A DNA stretch of 52,655 bases, from NCBI RefSeq assembly GCF_002102355.1, contig NZ_LQPT01000112.1, positions 1 to 52,655 of the forward strand. The letters are read 5' to 3'. Both the position numbers and the translations under genes were made by a program. Below the pieces are notes generated by a model. It saw only the letters and a list, made by a program, of their open reading frames with translations. It did no database searches and was not told the origin of the DNA. Within the stretch, counting starts at the first letter, position 1. Each line of letters starts with the position of its first letter. Of the stretch, positions 13,583-22,412 are shown piece after piece. Origin of the DNA: Mycobacterium sherrisii. GTDB lineage: Bacteria > Actinomycetota > Actinomycetes > Mycobacteriales > Mycobacteriaceae.

Positions 13583-14971
13583 GTGCCAATCTCAGGATCT
13601 GCACACTCGACGCATACATCGGGCGTTGATCGGTTGATGGCGAGTTATCGTTCCATCCCCGCCACGTCCGCGGTCCGGCTCGCCAAGCCCACGTCAAATC
13701 TGTTCCGCGCCCGGACAAAACGGGATGCGCGGGGCCTGGACACGTCCGGCTTGACCGGCGTTCTCGGTATCGATCCGGACACCCGGACCGCCGATGTGGC
13801 GGGCATGTGCACTTACGAGGATTTGGTGCGCGCGACGCTGCCCTACGGTCTTTCGCCGCTGGTCGTGCCGCAATTGAAGACCATCACCCTGGGCGGCGCG
13901 GTCAGCGGACTGGGTATCGAATCGGCGTCGTTCCGCAATGGCCTGCCACACGAATCGGTGCTGGAGATGGATATCCTCACCGGCGCTGGTGAATTGGTCA
14001 CTGCGTCACGGACCCAGAACGCCGACCTGTTTCGATGTTTTCCGAATTCATATGGGACGCTGGGGTATTCGACGAGGCTCCGGATCGAATTGGAGCCCGT
14101 CACGCCGTTCGTGGCGCTGCGGCACATCCGGTTCGGCTCCGTGCCCGAGCTGATCGCGGCGATGGAACGCATCGTCGACACCGGCGGGCACGACGACCTT
14201 GCCGTCGACTACCTCGACGGCGTGGTCTTCGCCGCGGACGAAAGCTACCTGTGCCTGGGCCGGCGCACCACCACTGCGGGGCCGGTCAGCGACTACACCG
14301 GGCAACGCATCTACTACCAGTCGATGCGGCACGACGCGCCCAGTACCCAAAAAGCCAGGGACGACCGGTTGACCATGCACGACTACTTCTGGCGATGGGA
14401 CACCGATTGGTTCTGGTGCTCGCGTGCATTCGGGACTCAGAACCCGCGGGTGCGGCGGTGGTGGCCGCGGCGGTACCGGCGCAGCAGCGTGTACTCCAAG
14501 CTGGTCGCCCTGGATCGCCGCTTCGGGATTTCCGATCGCATCGAGCAGCGCCACGGTCGTCCGCCCCGCGAACGGGTGGTTCAGGATGTCGAGGTCCCGG
14601 TCGGTCGTGCCTGCAACTTTTTGGAATGGTTTTTAGACAGCGTTCCGATCACCCCGATCTGGCTGTGCCCGTTGCGACTTCGCGACGATCACGGCTGGCC
14701 GCTGTACCCGATCGCGCCCGAGCAGACCTACGTCAACATCGGCTTCTGGTCGTCGGTGCCCGCCGGGGACCGGACGGGCGCGACCAACCGGGCGATCGAG
14801 GCCAAGGTCGGCGAGCTCGACGGCCACAAGTCGCTGTACTCCGACTCCTTCTACAGCCGGGAGGAGTTTGACCAGCTGTACGGCGGCGAGGCCTACAAGA
14901 CGGTAAAGAAGTCTTACGACCCCGATTCTCGTTTGCTCGATCTCTACGCGAAGGCGGTGCAACGGCGATGA
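13583..14971 (+). CDS. tmsA: FAD-linked oxidoreductase, TmsA-like (10-methyl fatty acid synthesis)
   Basis: A 462-aa FAD_binding_4/DHCR24-like protein. The segment LGGAVSGLGIESASFRNG followed by ESVLEMDILTGAG is the FAD-binding core seen in DHCR24-type reductases. Its 3' end overlaps the downstream methyltransferase (ATGA, 14968-14971), so the two are translationally coupled. In actinobacteria this pairing, TmsA with TmsB, converts oleoyl phospholipid chains to 10-methylstearate (tuberculostearic acid): TmsB adds the methylene and TmsA reduces it. That role comes from family and neighbourhood; position matches the Rv3719 place as I remember it. The GTG at 13583 is chosen over the ATG at 13637 because the intervening residues read as genuine protein and a -10 motif lies 7 bases upstream. 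Confidence 0.8.
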   Translation: MPISGSAHSTHTSGVDRLMASYRSIPATSAVRLAKPTSNLFRARTKRDARGLDTSGLTGVLGIDPDTRTADVAGMCTYEDLVRATLPYGLSPLVVPQLKTITLGGAVSGLGIESASFRNGLPHESVLEMDILTGAGELVTASRTQNADLFRCFPNSYGTLGYSTRLRIELEPVTPFVALRHIRFGSVPELIAAMERIVDTGGHDDLAVDYLDGVVFAADESYLCLGRRTTTAGPVSDYTGQRIYYQSMRHDAPSTQKARDDRLTMHDYFWRWDTDWFWCSRAFGTQNPRVRRWWPRRYRRSSVYSKLVALDRRFGISDRIEQRHGRPPRERVVQDVEVPVGRACNFLEWFLDSVPITPIWLCPLRLRDDHGWPLYPIAPEQTYVNIGFWSSVPAGDRTGATNRAIEAKVGELDGHKSLYSDSFYSREEFDQLYGGEAYKTVKKSYDPDSRLLDLYAKAVQRR

Positions 14972-16284
14972 CGACAACCAAACAGCCCGACCGCTCCACC
15001 CGTATCGGCGGCAAGCTCACCATGGCCGAGGTGGTGGAGGTCTTCACCGCCAGCGGACGGTATCCGCTGAAGTTCACGGCGTACGACGGCAGCGTCGCCG
15101 GACACGAAGACGCCGAACTCGGCCTGAACCTCTGCTCGCCACGCGGCGCCACCTATCTGGCCACCGCACCCGGGGAACTCGGCATCGCCCGGGCCTACAT
15201 CTCAGGGGATCTGCAGCCCTACGGGGTGCACCCTGGCGACCCGTACGAACTGCTCAAGATGCTGGCCGACCGGGTGGACTTCAAGCGGCCGTCGGCGTGG
15301 ACGCTGGCCCAGGTGATCCGGTCCATCGGCATCGAGCGGCTGGTACCGATCCCGCCGCCGCCGCAGGAGGCCCGGCCGCGGTGGTTGCGGGTCGCCGACG
15401 GCCTGATGCACAGCAAGACGCGGGACGCCGAGGCCATCCACCACCACTACGACGTCTCCAACGCGTTTTACGAGTGGGTGCTTGGGCCGTCAATGACCTA
15501 CACCTGCGCGGTCTATCCGCACGCCGACGCCACCCTCGAGGAGGCACAGGAGAACAAGTACCGGCTGGTCTTCGACAAGTTGCGGCTGCAACCGGGCGAC
15601 CGCCTGCTGGACGTGGGCTGCGGTTGGGGCGGCATGGTGCGCTACGCCGCCCGCCACGGTGTCCGCGCGATCGGTGTCACCCTGTCCGCCGAACAGGCGA
15701 AGTGGGCCCAGCGGGCGATCGAGACCGACGGGCTTTCGGCATTGGCCGAGGTGCGGCACTGCGACTACCGGGACGTCCCCGAGACGGGGTTCGACGCGGT
15801 CTCCTCGATAGGGCTGACCGAGCACATCGGGGTCAAGAACTATCCCGCCTACTTCGCGTGCCTCAAGTCGAAACTGCGCACCGGTGGCCTATTGCTCAAC
15901 CACTGCATCACCCGCCACGACAACAAGCAGACCTCGTTCGCGGGCGGATTCACCGACCGCTACGTCTTCCCGGACGGGGAGCTGACGGGTTCGGGGCGCA
16001 TCATCACCGAGGTCCAGGACTGCGGCTTCGAGGTGCTGCACGTGGAGAATTTCCGCCACCACTATGCGATGACGCTGCGCGACTGGTGCCGCAATCTCGT
16101 GGCGAATTGGGAGGCCGCGGTCGAGGAGGTGTCGCTACCGGTCGCCAAGGTGTGGGGCTTGTACATGGCGGCGTCACGAGTGGCGTTCGAGCAGAACAAC
16201 ATTCAGCTCCATCATGTGCTGGCCGCCAATGTGGAGCCACGGGGCACGGACAGTCTGCCGCTGCGGCCGTGGTGGCAGCCCTAG
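14968..16284 (+). CDS. tmsB: SAM-dependent fatty acid methyltransferase, TmsB/CFA synthase-like
   Basis: A 438-aa cyclopropane-fatty-acid-synthase-type methyltransferase. SAM motif I is LLDVGCGWGGMVRYAA (about residues 210-226). It is preceded by the CFA signature HHHYDVSNAFYEWVLG with YTCAVY and ATLEEAQENKYRL, and followed by EHIGVKNYPAYF and the C-terminal helical part typical of the family. It starts within the stop of tmsA and ends in a CTAG shared with dnaX (16281-16284). It is expected to act on unsaturated acyl chains of membrane phospholipids. The alternative, a plain cyclopropane synthase, is less likely because of the partner reductase. Confidence 0.85.
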   Translation: MTTTKQPDRSTRIGGKLTMAEVVEVFTASGRYPLKFTAYDGSVAGHEDAELGLNLCSPRGATYLATAPGELGIARAYISGDLQPYGVHPGDPYELLKMLADRVDFKRPSAWTLAQVIRSIGIERLVPIPPPPQEARPRWLRVADGLMHSKTRDAEAIHHHYDVSNAFYEWVLGPSMTYTCAVYPHADATLEEAQENKYRLVFDKLRLQPGDRLLDVGCGWGGMVRYAARHGVRAIGVTLSAEQAKWAQRAIETDGLSALAEVRHCDYRDVPETGFDAVSSIGLTEHIGVKNYPAYFACLKSKLRTGGLLLNHCITRHDNKQTSFAGGFTDRYVFPDGELTGSGRIITEVQDCGFEVLHVENFRHHYAMTLRDWCRNLVANWEAAVEEVSLPVAKVWGLYMAASRVAFEQNNIQLHHVLAANVEPRGTDSLPLRPWWQP

Positions 16285-18131
16285 CCGCCGTCGATGCGGC
16301 GGGCGCCCAGTTCGTTCTGCAACAACTCGAGCGCGACCTCTTCGGGATCACGCCGGGGCGCCGACGAATCGGTGGAACCGGCCTCGGCCAACATCCGCTC
16401 CTCTTCGTCGCGTTGAGCCGACTCGGCGGCGGTCACCGGAGGCGGCTCCTCGGCCGGGGGCGGGATGGGGCCGCCGCCGCGCGCGGGCGGTTCCGCCGCC
16501 GCGGCCACCGGCCCGCCCGCCTCGCAGCGCACCCGCCAGTTGACCCCAAGCGCGTCCTTGAGTGCCTCGGCAATGACGTCGGCGTTGCGCTGCTCGGATA
16601 ACCGCTTGGCCAGGGGTGCCGATTCGTGGCTGAGCACCAGGGTGTCGCCCTCGATGGCGCGGACGGTGGCCCCCGACAGCATCACCTCCGTGGTGCGGCT
16701 GCGTTGGCGTACCTTGTCGCGCACCGTCGGCCACATCGTGCGCACCGCGGCGGCGTTGAGTTCGCCCGAGGCCCCGGCGGGTGCTGAGACCGGCTGGGCG
16801 GCCGGTTCGGGAGCGGGCGGTGGCGGCTCGGCCATGGGCGGGGTGGGCTCGGGTGTGGGCTGGGCCTTCGGTGCGGGCGTGCGCTCGGCCTTCGCCCTGC
16901 GCTGCGGTGCCGCGGAGACGGGCGGGACCGCTGCGGGCGCCCTTACCGACGGGGCCGTTTCCGAAGCGGGCAACGACATCGCCAGTCGCGTCTCGATGCG
17001 CTCGACGCGGTGCAGCAGCGCCGACTCGGCGTCACTCGCCGACGGCAACAGCAGGCGCGCGCAGACGACTTCGAGCAGCAGCCGCGGCGCCGTCGCTCCG
17101 CGCATCTCCCCGAGCCCGGCCTGCACCACCTCGGCGTAGCGGGTCAGCGTCGCCGGCCCGATCCGGGCCGCCTGCTCGCGCATGCGGTCCAGCACATCCT
17201 CCGGAGCGTCCACCACCCCGCGACTCACCGCATCCGGAACCGCTTGCAGCACAAGGAGATCGCGGAACCGCTCCAACAGGTCGGTGGCGAAGCGGCGCGG
17301 GTCGTGGCCCGCGTCGATCACCGATTCGACCGCCCCGAACAGCGCGGCGGCATCCCCGGCGGCCAGCGCGTCGACGGCGTCGTCGATCAGCGCGACGTCG
17401 GTGGCGCCCAGTAACCCCAGCGCCCGTGGGTAGGTGACGTGGTTATCGTCGGCCCCGGCCACCAACTGGTCCAGCACGGACAGCGTGTCGCGGGGTGAGC
17501 CCCCGCCGGCCCGGATGACCAAGGGATAGACGGCATCGTCGACGACGACGCCTTCCTGTTCGCAGATCCGCGCGATCAGTGCCCGCATGGTCTTGGGTGG
17601 CAGTAACCGGAAGGGATAGTGGTGCGTCCGCGATCGGATCGTCGGCAGCACCTTCTCCGGTTCGGTGGTGGCGAAGATGAAAATGAGGTGCTCGGGCGGC
17701 TCCTCGACGATCTTGAGCAGCGCGTTGAACCCGGCCGTGGTGACCATGTGCGCCTCGTCGACGATGAACACCCGGTACCGGGACTGCGCGGGCGCATAGA
17801 AGGCCCGGTCGCGCAGTTCCCGGGTGTCGTCCACGCCGCCGTGGCTGGCCGCGTCGAGCTCCACCACGTCGATACTGCCGGGCGCGTTGGGCGCCAGCGC
17901 CTGGCACGAGTCGCACACCCCGCACGGGGTGGCCGTCGGCCCCTGCGCGCAGTTCAGCGATCGGGCCAGGATCCGGGCCGAGGAGGTTTTGCCGCAGCCG
18001 CGCGGGCCGGAGAACAGATACGCATGGTTGATCCGCCCGGCCTGCAGGGCGACGGACAGCGGCTCGGTGACGTGCTCCTGCCCGACCACTTCGGCGAAGG
18101 TAGCCGGCCGATATTTGCGGTAGAGAGCCAC
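16281..18131 (-). CDS. dnaX: DNA polymerase III subunit gamma/tau
   Basis: A 616-aa clamp-loader ATPase. It opens with ALYRKYRPATFAEVVGQEHV, then Walker A GPRGCGKTS (about residues 43-51), a zinc-binding cluster with CGVCDSC, Walker B VDEAHMVT, and a sensor region SRTHHYPF. After about residue 370 comes an Ala/Pro-rich linker, then a C-terminal tau-like domain. The GTG start follows a TAGCCT hexamer by 7 bases. I saw no A-rich slippery sequence like the one that makes gamma in E. coli, so a single long product is expected. Known as dnaZX (Rv3721c) in M. tuberculosis. Confidence 0.97.
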   Translation of the reverse strand: MALYRKYRPATFAEVVGQEHVTEPLSVALQAGRINHAYLFSGPRGCGKTSSARILARSLNCAQGPTATPCGVCDSCQALAPNAPGSIDVVELDAASHGGVDDTRELRDRAFYAPAQSRYRVFIVDEAHMVTTAGFNALLKIVEEPPEHLIFIFATTEPEKVLPTIRSRTHHYPFRLLPPKTMRALIARICEQEGVVVDDAVYPLVIRAGGGSPRDTLSVLDQLVAGADDNHVTYPRALGLLGATDVALIDDAVDALAAGDAAALFGAVESVIDAGHDPRRFATDLLERFRDLLVLQAVPDAVSRGVVDAPEDVLDRMREQAARIGPATLTRYAEVVQAGLGEMRGATAPRLLLEVVCARLLLPSASDAESALLHRVERIETRLAMSLPASETAPSVRAPAAVPPVSAAPQRRAKAERTPAPKAQPTPEPTPPMAEPPPPAPEPAAQPVSAPAGASGELNAAAVRTMWPTVRDKVRQRSRTTEVMLSGATVRAIEGDTLVLSHESAPLAKRLSEQRNADVIAEALKDALGVNWRVRCEAGGPVAAAAEPPARGGGPIPPPAEEPPPVTAAESAQRDEEERMLAEAGSTDSSAPRRDPEEVALELLQNELGARRIDGG

Positions 18132-18138
18132 GGTCAGC

Positions 18139-18144
18139 AGGCTA
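18139..18144 (-). promoter_or_regulatory. -10 hexamer TAGCCT upstream of dnaX
   Basis: On the minus strand TAGCCT matches TANNNT and ends 7 bases before the GTG of dnaX, compatible with a leaderless transcript. There is no obvious -35. Confidence 0.4.
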
Positions 18145-18171
18145 CCGGCGCCGGCCGACTAGAGCCCGGCT

Positions 18172-18320
18172 GGCTATCGAGTGTGCGCCGGCGGCGTTCA
18201 GTGTGCGCCCAGGGTGACGACACGCCGGGGCGGGCCGCCCTAGCGCAACGCCACAAACCGTCAGCACACCCTCGACGCCGTCAGCGCACACTCGACGCCC
18301 CCGGCGCACGACGAACGCCG
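18172..18320. repeat. Degenerate intergenic repeats built on GTGTGCGC / GACGGCGTCGAG
   Basis: The gap between aspC and dnaX is filled by about five to seven imperfect copies of a roughly 20-bp unit, read as TCGAGTGTGCGCTGACGGCG. Two copies face the plus strand (about 18178-18222) and the rest face the minus strand (about 18269-18325), so the cluster is an inverted arrangement. Similar GTGTGCG-type repeats are, from memory, scattered between genes in non-tuberculous mycobacteria. Possible roles are transcription termination after aspC or a dispersed short element; none is shown by the sequence. Confidence 0.6.
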
Positions 18321-19958
<1,638 letters not shown>

Positions 19959-19999
19959 CAAATTGGGTGCACGCGGCCTCGGACGCGGCCACACGGTTG

Positions 20000-20028
20000 T
20001 TGGAATCGGTTTTGGCTGCCTCTAGGCT
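20000..20028 (+). promoter_or_regulatory. Promoter of lucA (TTGGAA-N17-TAGGCT)
   Basis: A -35 like TTGGAA (20000-20005) is separated by 17 bases from a -10 TAGGCT (20023-20028). Transcription would begin near 20035, leaving about 22 bases of leader that contains the ribosome-binding sequence AGGAGGAGG before the ATG at 20058. Confidence 0.55.
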
Positions 20029-20057
20029 GGCGTGGGCTCACCATCAGGAGGAGGCGT

Positions 20058-20879
20058 ATGGGCCGCAAGGTCGCCATACCGTGGCACATGTTGTTCTCGG
20101 TCGGTGCCGGCGTCCTCTATTTCCTTTGCGTGCTCCCGCGCTGGTCGGAGCTCATGGGCGACACACCGCGCGCGCTGGGGATAGCCGGGCGGATCGGCGC
20201 GGGCGCGCTGATCGCGCTGGCTGCCCTGCCGGTGGTGTTCACCCACCTGCGGACCCGCAAGCCCGAGCTGGGCACTCCGCAGCTTGCGCTGACGCTGCGG
20301 CTCTGGTCGATCGTGGCCCACGTGCTGGCCGGCGTGTTGATCATCGGCACGACGATCAGCGAGCTCTGGCTGAGCCTGGACGCGGCCGGGAAGTATTTGT
20401 TCGGCATTTACGGCGCGGCCGCGGCGATCGGCCTGCTCGGGATTTTCGCGTTCTACCTCTCGTTTGTCGCCGAGCTGCCGCCGCCCCCGCCGAAACCGAT
20501 CAAGCCGAAGAAAGCGAAACGCCGCCGTCTGCGCGGCAAGAAGGGCGCCGAGGCCGAAGACACGGAGGAGGCTCCCAAAACCGAGGCCGAAGCCGAAGAA
20601 GCCGAGACCGTCACCGCGGAGGAATCCGTCGAGCCCACCGCCAAGGCCGTCGAGGCCGTCAAGGCCGAGAAGCCGGCAACCGAAGACACTCCAGAAACTC
20701 ACGACGCCAAAGACGACGCCAAAGACACCGCCAAAGACACTGAAAACACTGAAGTCACCGAGTCCGCCGACGAGGGCGAGGAGCCCCGCAGCGGATTGCG
20801 CAACCGCCGGCCGACGGGCAAGGGCTCACACCGCATGCGCCGCAGGCGCACTCGCGGCGGCGTCGCACTCGACGAGTGA
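20058..20879 (+). CDS. lucA: Membrane protein LucA (lipid uptake coordinator)
   Basis: A 273-aa integral membrane protein with four hydrophobic segments in the first 145 residues (around 8-27, 43-62, 80-102 and 117-140). A Pro/Lys stretch (ELPPPPPKPIKPKK) follows, then a highly charged, Ala/Glu/Asp/Lys-rich cytoplasmic tail and a basic C-terminus (RMRRRRTRGG). It stands directly after ffs and tRNA-Ser, as Rv3723/LucA does in M. tuberculosis, where LucA stabilises the Mce1 and Mce4 fatty acid and cholesterol importers. A very strong Shine-Dalgarno fixes the start. The tail holds short DNA repeats encoding AKD units, so its length is probably variable between strains. Confidence 0.88.
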   Translation: MGRKVAIPWHMLFSVGAGVLYFLCVLPRWSELMGDTPRALGIAGRIGAGALIALAALPVVFTHLRTRKPELGTPQLALTLRLWSIVAHVLAGVLIIGTTISELWLSLDAAGKYLFGIYGAAAAIGLLGIFAFYLSFVAELPPPPPKPIKPKKAKRRRLRGKKGAEAEDTEEAPKTEAEAEEAETVTAEESVEPTAKAVEAVKAEKPATEDTPETHDAKDDAKDTAKDTENTEVTESADEGEEPRSGLRNRRPTGKGSHRMRRRRTRGGVALDE

Positions 20880-21635
20880 TCAGTCCCGTCGCTTGAGTCC
20901 CTCGACGTAGCCGGCAATGCGCTGCTGCGTTTCGTCCGCGCCCCACAGTTGCCGCACGCCGGCATCGATGGTTTCGCCCCGGCGGATGCGTGCCACGGTC
21001 GGGGCCCGCAGCTGGATCTTCGTATCCCGATACGCATCGGCGGGCAGGGCACCGAGTTCGGCGGCCTCCCCGATCGCGGCGTCCACCACATCGTCGGCCA
21101 CGACGCGGTGGGCCAGCCCCCGGGCGATCGCCTCGACACCTTTGTAGGTGCGCGCGCCCAGCAGGACCTCCTCGGCGCGGTCCCCGCAGGCGTGGCGCAT
21201 CACCTCCAGCGCGGCGACCGGGAACGCAACGCCGACCCGAACCTCGGCGGCTCCGATCCCGGCGTCGGGCGAAATCAGGCGACGGTCGCACGCACAGGCC
21301 AGCACGCATCCCCCGGCAATGGCGGCGCCGTTGATAGCAGCCACGGTCGGCCACGGAAAGCCGAACAGCGCGTCGAAGGCCTGCGACAGCGCCGGCACCA
21401 GCCGATCGGTGTAGTCGCGTCCACCGTCCACCACGCGGTTCAGATCGACCCCGGCGCTGAACACCCGGCCCGCCCCAGTGATGACCAGCGGGCTGTTATC
21501 CGAATTCTGCAATTCACGGATGGTGGAGGTGAGTTCGCCGAGCACTTCCACATCAAGGGCATTGACACGCCCCGACGACAGGGTCAACACCCGCACCGAC
21601 GCCGCCTCGGTCTGCACAGTCTGGATCTCAATCAC
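20880..21635 (-). CDS. Enoyl-CoA hydratase/isomerase family protein
   Basis: A 251-aa crotonase-fold protein. Signatures: GAGRVFSAGVDLNRV (first oxyanion-hole segment, near residue 57), AAINGAAIAGGCVLACACD (second), and GAAEVRVGVAFPVAALEV where catalytic acids usually lie. Members hydrate or isomerise acyl-CoA thioesters; the exact substrate cannot be inferred. The GTG at 21635 is preferred because the 32 upstream residues from the ATG at 21731 are Gly/Ala-rich and unlike the family. Its stop directly abuts that of lucA, with no spacer. Confidence 0.85.
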   Translation of the reverse strand: MIEIQTVQTEAASVRVLTLSSGRVNALDVEVLGELTSTIRELQNSDNSPLVITGAGRVFSAGVDLNRVVDGGRDYTDRLVPALSQAFDALFGFPWPTVAAINGAAIAGGCVLACACDRRLISPDAGIGAAEVRVGVAFPVAALEVMRHACGDRAEEVLLGARTYKGVEAIARGLAHRVVADDVVDAAIGEAAELGALPADAYRDTKIQLRAPTVARIRRGETIDAGVRQLWGADETQQRIAGYVEGLKRRD

Positions 21636-21856
21636 AGTCCCACTCAAGCACCCGCCGGCACCGGCACCGCTCGTGGGGCCTGCCCACAGCCGCGGCTGCT
21701 CCGAAAAGTCCTGTGGCTCAAATGCTTTCACCTAGCGAGCGCCAACCGCGGCGGCCCGGATACGCCGCAAAAATTGGGATCGGTAGCAAGGACTCGGTCT
21801 TGCACTGGCTGCCATGACGACGCCACTCGGGCGGAGCATGACGGAAGGAATCAGAA

Positions 21857-22339
21857 GTGAAACGTCTTCTCGCGGGTGCAATCGGAACCCTTGGCTTGGC
21901 GACGGCCGTGGTGGGTTGCTCGAGCGGCGGCCACACGGCCGGCCCGGCGTCCAGCCCCGCAGCCAGCATCGGCTCCGGAAGCGGTGCCCAGGTCAAGGTG
22001 GGCGGAGCCGACTTGGCGGGCGTGAACCCGGCATCGGTGACCTGTGTCAAGCAAGGCGGCAAGATCGACATCGGGAGCGGATCCACCGGCGGCGCCCAGC
22101 AGGCACTGGCCGTGGTGCTGACCGACGAAGCCACCCCCAAGGTCGAGTCGCTGGCACTTGTGGTGGACGGCAACGCATTGTCGGTCGCCAACAATATGGG
22201 CGCTCGGGTCGGGTCGGCCAACGTGGTGGTGGACGGTAAGACCTACACCATCACCGGGCAGGCGCAGGGCGCCGACCTGAAAAACCCGATGGCCGGGATG
22301 ATCACCAAAGACTTCAGCATCAAGGTGACATGCGGCTGA
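21857..22339 (+). CDS. LpqH-family (19-kDa antigen-like) lipoprotein
   Basis: A 160-aa secreted lipoprotein. It begins with a short basic n-region (MKRLL) and a hydrophobic core, then lipobox VVGC with the acylated Cys at residue 21, followed by a Ser/Gly/Ala/Pro linker. The mature part carries the LpqH family pattern: VTCVKQGGKIDI, AVVLTDEATPKVESL, YTITGQAQGADLKNPM and a final IKVTCG, giving two cysteines that may form a disulfide. Family members sit at the mycobacterial cell envelope and are TLR2 agonists. The GTG start has a GGAAGGA ribosome site upstream. It is divergent from the enoyl-CoA hydratase. Confidence 0.9.
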   Translation: MKRLLAGAIGTLGLATAVVGCSSGGHTAGPASSPAASIGSGSGAQVKVGGADLAGVNPASVTCVKQGGKIDIGSGSTGGAQQALAVVLTDEATPKVESLALVVDGNALSVANNMGARVGSANVVVDGKTYTITGQAQGADLKNPMAGMITKDFSIKVTCG

Positions 22340-22400
22340 TCGGCTCGACCCTGGCGCGGCGGGCGTGCTTCACTCACGCGCCCGCCGTGCCAGGCTGTCT

Positions 22401-22406
22401 TATGAT
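22401..22406 (+). promoter_or_regulatory. -10 hexamer TATGAT, leaderless start of the TPR-CHAT genes
   Basis: TATGAT ends 6 bases before the GTG at 22413, so the transcript would begin on the start codon. It is the strongest such motif in the window and lies in the short gap after the lipoprotein gene. The TPR gene has no Shine-Dalgarno, as expected for a leaderless message. Confidence 0.6.
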
Positions 22407-22412
22407 GCAGCC

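Noticed and set aside
13637-14971. ATG at 13637 as start of tmsA
   Set aside because: The 18 upstream residues read as plausible protein and a -10 motif supports the GTG at 13583.
16281-18131. Programmed frameshift in dnaX
   Set aside because: No A-rich slippery heptamer or strong downstream hairpin was seen; the frame is continuous.
18172-18320. CRISPR-like repeats
   Set aside because: Units are imperfect, in both orientations and without spacers of constant length; no cas genes are nearby.
22365-22412. GTG at 22365 as start of the TPR protein
   Set aside because: The extra 16 residues are Arg/Ala-rich and the start overlaps the promoter; the leaderless GTG at 22413 fits better.
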